From assembly GCA_947441325.1 (NCBI GenBank), contig CANETR010000037.1:1-9807 (forward strand): 9,807 bases of DNA. The letters run 5' to 3'. The translations under genes were made by a program, and so were the position numbers. Each line of letters begins with the position of its first letter. Within the stretch, counting starts at the first letter, position 1. Of this stretch, positions 6,263 through 9,807 are shown piece after piece. This DNA comes from Saprospiraceae bacterium. Its GTDB lineage: Bacteria; Bacteroidota; Bacteroidia; Chitinophagales; Saprospiraceae. The notes beneath the pieces were generated by a model that was not told the origin of the DNA, made no database searches, and saw only the letters and a list, made by a program, of their open reading frames with translations.

Positions 6263-7114
6263 TCAGTTTTTTGTTCCGTTTCTAACTGCAAACAATATTA
6301 TTAGACCACCCAATATTTCCCTCAACCCGGGAATTTGACCTAAAAAAATCAAGGCCCAAAAAATGGCATAAACAGGTTCTAATGCAGCGTAAAGACTGGC
6401 TTTTTGAGCGTCTGTACCTTTCAGTCCGTAGACATAAAGCCCATGTGATAAACCAGTAAAAACAGTACCCAAAATCATCCAATAAAAATGTTCCTTGAGA
6501 TTGAGGTTAATTTCGTAAAAAAACAAAACGGGAAGAAGCAAAACTGAAACAGCTGCATTTTGCCAAAAAGCCTGTTCGAAAGGTCCAAAACCGGAGGATA
6601 TTTTTTTATTGGTTAGTACTAAGAGTGAGAAGCTCAGCGCAGATAAAAGTCCCCACAAAATGCCATAAAGATAAAGGCCTTCCCAATCACCGAGGGGCAC
6701 CATTATGCCTATGCCAGCAATTATCAGTAAAGCTGAGAATATGTTCTTTTGTGTTATTTTTCCAAATTTAAATAAAGGCGACAAGAACATGGTAAAAAGG
6801 GGAAAGGAAGAAAATGTAAGGACCGCCACAGCTACATTTGCCATTTGAATACTTTGAAAAAAAGAGGTCCAGTGTATGGCAAGTATTGCCCCAAGTACCA
6901 ATGCATTCAGATAGTTTTCCTTTTTCGAGAAATTGATTTTCTCTTTATTCAGGTAAATCAGCAACATTAAAAACAACACTGCCCAAACAGTTCTTCCCCA
7001 AACCAACAGGAAAGGATTCAAGGGTAATAAGGCTCCAAAAATTGAAGCACCACCGAATAACATTACTGAAAATTGCAGACTCCAAAAGCTGCTACTGCTA
7101 TCTATTTTTCCCAT
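6263..7114 (-). CDS. EamA/DMT superfamily transporter
   Basis: A 283-residue inner-membrane protein with about ten hydrophobic helices arranged as two EamA repeats, roughly residues 15-140 and 148-280. Family hallmarks are the first-repeat sequence ANVAVAVLTFSSFPLFTMFLSPL (near 91-115) and its second-repeat counterpart KASLYAALEPVYAIFWALIFLGQ (near 238-260), where the conserved proline-containing helix carries the substrate path. Members export or import small metabolites such as amino acids, purines or nucleotide sugars by exchange or proton coupling, but the substrate cannot be read from sequence. The C-terminus ends in a short basic tail (RNGTKN). The ATG at 7114 is 21 bases downstream of a perfect -7 element. 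It is divergent from the secreted-protein operon and upstream of pepD on the same strand. Confidence 0.9.
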   Translation of the reverse strand: MGKIDSSSSFWSLQFSVMLFGGASIFGALLPLNPFLLVWGRTVWAVLFLMLLIYLNKEKINFSKKENYLNALVLGAILAIHWTSFFQSIQMANVAVAVLTFSSFPLFTMFLSPLFKFGKITQKNIFSALLIIAGIGIMVPLGDWEGLYLYGILWGLLSALSFSLLVLTNKKISSGFGPFEQAFWQNAAVSVLLLPVLFFYEINLNLKEHFYWMILGTVFTGLSHGLYVYGLKGTDAQKASLYAALEPVYAIFWALIFLGQIPGLREILGGLIILFAVRNGTKN

Positions 7115-7135
7115 CTGTTAAACTAAAATTCACTT

Positions 7136-7143
7136 CAAAGGTA
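7136..7143 (-). promoter_or_regulatory. -7 element for the EamA gene
   Basis: The minus strand reads TACCTTTG, a perfect TANNTTTG match. It ends 21 bases before the EamA ATG, giving a leader of about 15 bases. No clear -33 TTG is present. It lies back to back with the plus-strand promoter at 7161-7190, so the 7115-7190 stretch is a compact divergent promoter region. Confidence 0.5.
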
Positions 7144-7160
7144 AAAAGGAATTTTAGACT

Positions 7161-7190
7161 TTGGGTTTATTTAAAATTTTCATATCTTGG
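7161..7190 (+). promoter_or_regulatory. Promoter for the secreted-protein operon
   Basis: TTG at 7161-7163, then 19 bases, then TATCTTGG at 7183-7190, which is one mismatch from TANNTTTG. The 19-base spacing equals that of the DUF4293 promoter. Transcription would start near 7197, leaving a leader of about 110 bases before the ATG at 7308. Confidence 0.45.
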
Positions 7191-7204
7191 CAACAATTTT
7201 AAAA

Positions 7205-7217
7205 AGCAGAAACTGCT
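7205..7217 (+). other. Hairpin at the 5' end of the operon leader
   Basis: AGCAG-AAA-CTGCT is a perfect 5-bp stem with a 3-base loop, about 8 bases after the predicted transcription start. A 10-bp palindrome GTTTTAAAAC follows at 7253-7262. A 5' stem can protect mRNA from decay. No riboswitch or attenuator fold is recognisable in the rest of the leader. Confidence 0.35.
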
Positions 7218-7307
7218 GATACAAAATTGAAAAAATATACGTTCTAATATCAGTTTTAAAACAAAAAACTAAATATTTAATCAGGTATTATTCAAAAAAA
7301 TAAGGCT

Positions 7308-7661
7308 ATGAAGTTACTTTCATTATTTTTTACATTGCTTTCATTTTTTATAATCTCTACTGAGATTATAGCACAAGAAACGGTTAAACCATCCAGAACA
7401 CCAGAAGAACAAAAGGTTTTCGATGCACTCAATCAGCGTTGGAGCAAGGCTTTGGGTACATTCCAGATTCAGGTTGTCAACTCAAGAATCAACCCGACTG
7501 TAGGAGTTGAAATTATCGAAAAAATAGAAGCTTCCAGAAAAGAAACTGAAATAGTTTATTTTTCTCTAAGAGAAAATGTCAGAATTATGATACTTCCAAA
7601 TAGAGAAATACAAAAGGCTGATTTTGTAAAAATCCCTTATTTTCAGTACATTCAAGAATAA
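7308..7661 (+). CDS. Small secreted protein of unknown family
   Basis: A 117-residue protein with a clear signal peptide: MKLLSLFF, a hydrophobic core, and probable cleavage after IIAQ at residue 22. The mature part of about 95 residues is charged, with a helical N-terminal stretch (TPEEQKVFDALNQRWSKAL). It continues with alternating segments suited to beta strands (TFQIQVVNSR, ETEIVYFSLRE, VRIMILPNRE) and an aromatic end IPYFQYIQE. There are no cysteines and no lipobox, so it should be periplasmic or exported. I do not recognise the family. The ATG at 7308 has AAGG only two bases upstream. It is the first gene of a probable operon with the adhesin-like gene, 26 bp downstream, so it may be a chaperone, cofactor or independent surface protein. 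That link is inference from position alone. Confidence 0.8.
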   Translation: MKLLSLFFTLLSFFIISTEIIAQETVKPSRTPEEQKVFDALNQRWSKALGTFQIQVVNSRINPTVGVEIIEKIEASRKETEIVYFSLRENVRIMILPNREIQKADFVKIPYFQYIQE

Positions 7662-7687
7662 TCCAAACAAAAAAATAAAAGGTATTT

Positions 7688-9807
7688 ATGAAAAAAATAC
7701 TCTACTTCCTTAGTGCCATTCTATTGTCAAATCAACTGTTTGCACAGTCTGATGATTGCACAACTGCCACTCCGATTACAGTGCCTGTTTCGGGAAATAT
7801 TTGTCAGAACTTTACCAGTGTCGGTGGTACATCCGACAACCTGACAACCACCTGCAGCGGTAATGCGGCGAATAATTATGTTTGGTTTCAATATACCGTA
7901 ACTGGTACACAGAACACCATTACTGTTACACCGGGGACAATCCGAGATTTAACGGTGATTTATGATGCCACGCCATGTGCTGATGGTGTTATCAACTTTT
8001 GTAACAACCAAGTCGGAGCTAATACCTCTACGATAGTTCAGGCCAATCCAATAGGAACTACTGTTATTATTGGTGTTGCTTCAAGCAGTGGAATAAACGG
8101 AACTTTTCAGCTTTGTATCACCTCTCAGACTCCTACCAACCCTTCAGCCGGAGATGAATGCTCCAATGCAATCCCATACTGTAATGCTGCAAATCCTTTG
8201 AGCGTCAATAACATGAATATCTTTACAGGATCTGCGGTGACACCCAGCTGCCACCTCAGCAATCCCCAACAGGACGTATTCATTACTTTTACAGCTACTA
8301 CCAATGGTACAATTGCATGGACTGCTAATCCAAATAATAATTTAACGGAATTCGATTGGGCAATTTATAATGTAACAGCCGGATGTTTAGGAACTGAACT
8401 TTGTTGTAATTATAATTTTGCAAATTCTATAGGAGCTAATACAGGCATGGCACCTGGTGGAGCAGGTCCATGCGGAACCACTAATGTAGGTGGGGCAGCT
8501 GGTGAATTCAGTCCCACAGTGAACGCGGTAGCAGGGCAAAGGTATGTGATAAGACTAAATAATTATGATGGAGACGGAACTGGATTTGTCTTCACATGGC
8601 AGGGTACTGCACAGATTGCGCCTACGGTTAACTTTACCATAAATCCTTCTACGGTGGTTTGTGCATCGTCAACCACCGTAACAATTAATAGCACTTCGGC
8701 AGGAATTCCTACATGGACTTTCGGCAATGGTAGCACCTTTACGGGAGCAAATCCGCCACAACAGGTTTATAATACACCGGGTATTTATCCGATTACAGGC
8801 ACCATCAGCGGGGCTTGCCCATCAACATTAACCCGTTTTGTACAACTTTTTGGACCTATCACAGCTGTTCCAGTAATAGTTCCGCCTAATTGCGGAAATT
8901 CATGCACAGGTTCATCCGTTCAGCTCACACAGGTAGATGGAGGAGATGGAACTTTCAATTACAGTTGGAGTTCGGGAACAAGCGGGACCAGCATAACAAA
9001 TCAATGTCCAGGCAATTATACCGTAACCGTATCAGATGGAAGTTGCCCAGCTACGGTATTGTCTGTTACAATTCCATCCACAGCACTCATAACTGTTACA
9101 GAAACGCATGTTGACCCACTTTGTGGAAATAACGGTTCCATTAATATCACTGCATCAGGCGGTACTGGGGCACTAAGTTACAACTGGGGTGGGGGTATTA
9201 CAACTGAAGACAGAACAGGCCTTGGAGCTGGAGTTTACACAGTAACTGTAACAGACGCCTCGAGTTGTACTTCAGTATCAAGCATTACACTGACAGCATC
9301 TGTTTTAACATTTGCAGTATCTGTTACAAATACTACAAATGTTAGTTGTAACGGAGGCTCAAATGGATCAATCAACATTACTGCTCCTTCCAGTTGCAGT
9401 TCGGCTGCTGTTGTAATCAATGAAGTCATGTATAGCCCTTCACTTAGTAACGGTGTAGATCCCAACACCGGCGAATACATAGAACTAATTGGCCCTCCCG
9501 GCACCAACATCGGCTGTTTTATTTTAACAGACGGTGATTGGACAATCACTATTCCAGCCGGAACAGTAATTCCAGCAGATGGAATTTTTACAATTGGAAA
9601 CAATGCGGTTTATGGCGCAGGATTTTTCGACCTGGACGCTGAAAGTTGTGCTTGTTTTACAGAAGGCACCGGAGGCTCCGCATTGTTAATCCTTACAGAT
9701 GGTGGAGAATACGTTTCCATGTTTAATAATACTGGAACATTTATAAACGGTTTAATATATGGCACTCCAACAGCTGCGAATACTCCACCCTCGGGAACAG
9801 GTACAAC
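7688..9807 (+). CDS. Large secreted multidomain adhesin-like protein (PKD, SprB-like, lamin-tail-like), 3' truncated by the window
   Basis: The frame is open without interruption from ATG 7688 to the right edge (706 full codons plus two bases). AAAAGG lies five bases upstream of the ATG. Residues 1-20 are a signal peptide ending LFAQ. Two cysteine-rich beta-sandwich-like domains follow: about 22-148, starting DDCTTATPI, and about 155-308, starting DECSNAIPYC. They resemble pre-peptidase C-terminal or CUB-like modules. A PKD-like domain (about 312-393) has WTFGNGSTF at 343-351 and VYNTPGIYPITGTIS. SprB-like repeats follow (about 394-567), then a lamin-tail-like domain from about 573 with VVINEVMYSPS and GEYIEL (595-600). 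These modules are typical of cell-surface or secreted proteins of gliding Bacteroidota exported by the type IX system. The expected C-terminal sorting or gliding-associated domain would lie beyond the window, so that route is inferred. Adhesion or matrix binding is a likely role; no catalytic motif is seen. Confidence 0.85.
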   Translation, partial: MKKILYFLSAILLSNQLFAQSDDCTTATPITVPVSGNICQNFTSVGGTSDNLTTTCSGNAANNYVWFQYTVTGTQNTITVTPGTIRDLTVIYDATPCADGVINFCNNQVGANTSTIVQANPIGTTVIIGVASSSGINGTFQLCITSQTPTNPSAGDECSNAIPYCNAANPLSVNNMNIFTGSAVTPSCHLSNPQQDVFITFTATTNGTIAWTANPNNNLTEFDWAIYNVTAGCLGTELCCNYNFANSIGANTGMAPGGAGPCGTTNVGGAAGEFSPTVNAVAGQRYVIRLNNYDGDGTGFVFTWQGTAQIAPTVNFTINPSTVVCASSTTVTINSTSAGIPTWTFGNGSTFTGANPPQQVYNTPGIYPITGTISGACPSTLTRFVQLFGPITAVPVIVPPNCGNSCTGSSVQLTQVDGGDGTFNYSWSSGTSGTSITNQCPGNYTVTVSDGSCPATVLSVTIPSTALITVTETHVDPLCGNNGSINITASGGTGALSYNWGGGITTEDRTGLGAGVYTVTVTDASSCTSVSSITLTASVLTFAVSVTNTTNVSCNGGSNGSINITAPSSCSSAAVVINEVMYSPSLSNGVDPNTGEYIELIGPPGTNIGCFILTDGDWTITIPAGTVIPADGIFTIGNNAVYGAGFFDLDAESCACFTEGTGGSALLILTDGGEYVSMFNNTGTFINGLIYGTPTAANTPPSGTGT
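8867..9388 (+). repeat. SprB-like protein repeats, two full and one cut short
   Basis: Within the adhesin-like gene, unit 1 (about residues 394-463) has NYSWSSG and GNYTVTVSDGSC. Unit 2 (about 466-537) has CGNNGSINITASGGTGALSYNWGGG and then GAGVYTVTVTDASSC, given here as separate key motifs around Cys479. Unit 3 (about 544-567) has only the first part, VSCNGGSNGSINITA, and then changes to the lamin-tail-like sequence. The units are similar in protein but not in DNA, so they are old duplications rather than a recent tandem array. Confidence 0.7.

Noticed and set aside
8890..9114. A 74-codon plus-strand frame within the adhesin region
   Set aside because: It is out of frame with the signal-peptide-bearing gene that is open from 7688 to the edge. 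It reads as basic, histidine-rich nonsense.
9235..9603. A 122-codon minus-strand frame inside the adhesin gene
   Set aside because: It is antisense to a continuous plus-strand frame with recognisable domains; its valine, threonine and proline bias mirrors the repetitive sense codons.
1..9807. Mobile element, prophage or defence island
   Set aside because: No transposase, integrase, terminal inverted repeats, tRNA target, toxin-antitoxin pair or nuclease/helicase genes are visible; most genes are housekeeping.

Overview
The window looks like chromosomal DNA of a free-living member of the Bacteroidota, probably near the Flavobacteriales/gliding lineages. The evidence is a DUF4293 membrane protein (a family largely confined to this phylum), several upstream matches to the Bacteroidota -7 promoter element TANNTTTG, weak Shine-Dalgarno sequences, low-GC intergenic DNA, and a secreted multidomain protein with PKD, SprB-like and lamin-tail-like modules of the type usually exported by the type IX secretion system. 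I see no phage, transposase, CRISPR, rRNA or tRNA.

Layout. Positions 1-84 may hold the first codons of an unidentified minus-strand gene that leaves the window. From 334 to 2431 lie two minus-strand acyl-chain enzymes: fabG (3-oxoacyl-ACP reductase) and a thiolase-fold protein. The thiolase keeps its nucleophilic cysteine but has lost the other three classical active-site residues. A short plus-strand DUF4293 gene (2508-2927) has the best promoter in the window and converges on gpmI (2929-4461, minus) with one base between the stop codons. Next on the minus strand are pepD (4733-6178, M20C dipeptidase) and an EamA/DMT transporter (6263-7114). Most of these genes have their own candidate -7 element, so the minus-strand genes look like single-gene units rather than one operon.

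From 7161 the plus strand carries a probable two-gene operon: a promoter, a leader with a small hairpin, a 117-residue secreted protein of unknown family (7308-7661), and 26 bases later a large secreted adhesin-like protein (7688 to the right edge, at least 706 residues and still open).

The intergenic DNA carries four unrelated families of short degenerate tandem repeats. Two touch the stop codons of minus-strand genes: one at the fabG end, and a six-copy 15-bp array that supplies the pepD stop codon. One forms the leader just upstream of the gpmI start, and one lies upstream of the left-edge frame. These repeats, the altered thiolase active site and the mosaic adhesin are the features most worth following up. 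I do not see a clear new multi-gene system.
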